Shown: piece after piece, positions 12,753-13,460 of the stretch
How the letters are laid out: each line of letters starts with the position of its first letter
Position numbering within the stretch: the first letter of the stretch is position 1
NCBI GenBank assembly: GCA_910585805.1
Contig: CAJUFB010000102.1
Location: 1 to 13,460, forward strand
Reading direction: 5' to 3'
Source of the DNA: an uncultured Acetatifactor sp.
Lineage (GTDB): Bacteria; Bacillota; Clostridia; Lachnospirales; Lachnospiraceae
Length of the DNA stretch: 13,460 bases
Program-made: the position numbers and the translations under genes
Notes under the pieces: generated by a model
What the model was told of the DNA's origin: nothing
Database searches by the model: none
Seen by the model: only the letters and a program-made list of their open reading frames with translations

Positions 12753-13118
12753 CTATTCATTTCGTACCTGTGAGTTCTGTTCAGGTTCTTCCGGGTTCCC
12801 GTCCACAGGCCTCCACATAAGCTGTCCGTTGTGCAGGAGCTCTGACAGACGCTTTATTTCCTCTGCAAAAACAGTTTTTCCCAGGTCTGTGATGATGTAT
12901 TCTTTCTTTTTCCGGGAATCTGTCTCCGCGCTGTATATCCTGATCCATCCCTTTGCCGTCATTGTCTGAATCGCGCCGTAGAGGGTTCCCGGTCCCAATG
13001 ACACCCGGCCTTCCGTCAGCTTCTCCACTTCCTGGATAATCCCATAACCATGGTTCGGTTTTCTCACTGACAGCAGAATGTAAAATAATGCCTCTGTCAG
13101 CGGAGTGTTTTTTTCCAT
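12753..13118 (-). CDS. PadR family transcriptional regulator
   Basis: A 121-aa winged-helix repressor of the short PadR type. It has the family's hallmark segments: an N-terminal helix (LTEALFYILLSV), the HGYGIIQEVEKLTEGRVSLGPGTLYGAIQTM region with recognition helix (about 23-53), and the wing GWIRIYSAE followed by RKKKEYIITDLGKTVF. The C-terminal dimerisation helix is short, and the Glu/Asn-rich tail is probably disordered. GGAGG (13126-13130) lies 7 nt before the ATG. It precedes the DUF2812 gene by 64 bp on the same strand, the classic PadR-DUF2812 pairing, and probably represses its own operon until an effector binds. A TATAAT (13253-13258, minus) lies within the preceding gene's end, but without a good -35. 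Confidence 0.93.
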   Translation of the reverse strand: MEKNTPLTEALFYILLSVRKPNHGYGIIQEVEKLTEGRVSLGPGTLYGAIQTMTAKGWIRIYSAETDSRKKKEYIITDLGKTVFAEEIKRLSELLHNGQLMWRPVDGNPEEPEQNSQVRNE

Positions 13119-13228
13119 TCAGCATCCTCCATTTCTCCCGGCTCTTTCCTGTAACGGTTTCATTCCATGTATCGCCCGTTAGAGATTTCGTCCTGCCATA
13201 TTAAGGAAATGTCTACAACCAAACACTG

Positions 13229-13460
13229 TCATTTCAAGTAATGCCTGGCTATATTATACAGATTGCCAAGTGAAACACAGGATAACCCGGCAAGCAGATA
13301 CATATTATTCTCTCTATTTCGGAACAGCTCTAGTCCCAGAAACAAAATTCCCGCTGACAGCAATCCGCCTGCTGCTATGCCTAACAATCTGTTTGCCAAC
13401 TTTTTGGGCTCTTCAAGGGTGATGGTGGGTAAAAAATACCCACAACCCCAGTGTTTATGC
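13229..13460 (-). CDS. C-terminal part of an unidentified membrane protein, cut by the window edge
   Basis: The minus strand is open from the right edge to a TGA at 13229-13231, encoding 76 residues with no start in view. The visible part has a polar, proline-containing stretch (TITLEEPKKLANR) and two hydrophobic segments: LLGIAAGGLLSAGILFLGLE (about 25-44) and, after a charged turn (RNRENN), YLLAGLSCVSLGNLYNI (about 54-70). It ends in RHYLK. This regular alternation of two membrane helices and charged loops speaks for a real gene, but I do not recognise the family. The stop lies 110 bp before the PadR start on the same strand, so they may share a transcript. An internal ATG at the RENNM position has no ribosome binding site. 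Confidence 0.55.
   Translation of the reverse strand, partial: HKHWGCGYFLPTITLEEPKKLANRLLGIAAGGLLSAGILFLGLELFRNRENNMYLLAGLSCVSLGNLYNIARHYLK

Overview
The window looks like chromosome of a Gram-positive gut-type clostridium, most likely a Lachnospiraceae member. This is an inference. It rests on a Rho factor with a long Ala/Pro/Gln/Thr-rich linker, a DUF4364 protein, a clostridial-style RarA, near-canonical AGGAGG ribosome binding sites, and sigma-A-like promoters in DNA of roughly balanced GC. No tRNA, rRNA, CRISPR array, insertion sequence or phage gene was seen.

Left part (1-5154), housekeeping: rho (minus) is followed by a strong minus-strand promoter firing off the left edge. Upstream of rho and divergent from it is a DUF4364 winged-helix-type gene (plus). 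It converges on rarA (minus), an AAA+ replication-recombination ATPase. Upstream of rarA on the same strand is a NYN-domain putative RNase with two C-terminal OST-HTH/LOTUS domains.

Middle part (5463-11457), accessory sugar module: a cupin-AraC regulator (minus) is divergent from four plus-strand genes in the order TIM-barrel isomerase/epimerase-like, Gfo/Idh/MocA dehydrogenase, Gfo/Idh/MocA dehydrogenase, TIM-barrel isomerase/epimerase-like. The set suggests NAD(P)-dependent oxidation of a polyol, sugar or glycoside followed by isomerisation, dehydration or elimination, switched on by the AraC protein. The substrate cannot be read from the sequence, and no transporter, kinase or classical glycoside hydrolase is in the window. 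The 499-bp divergent spacer has a promoter for each direction. Their -35 boxes lie in two TTGCAATG repeats exactly 21 bp apart, the expected spacing for a dimeric AraC-type activator. A 17-nt perfect palindrome lies nearby. The other gaps in the module are long (155, 285 and 343 bp) and hold inverted repeats that lack U-tracts.

Right part (11635-13460), small accessory genes, all minus: a 53-aa DUF6440-like protein, a DUF2812 membrane protein preceded by its PadR-type repressor, and the C-terminal 76 codons of a membrane protein entering from the right edge. Five starts were moved inward from the longest open frame because a good Shine-Dalgarno sequence sits in front of an internal ATG.
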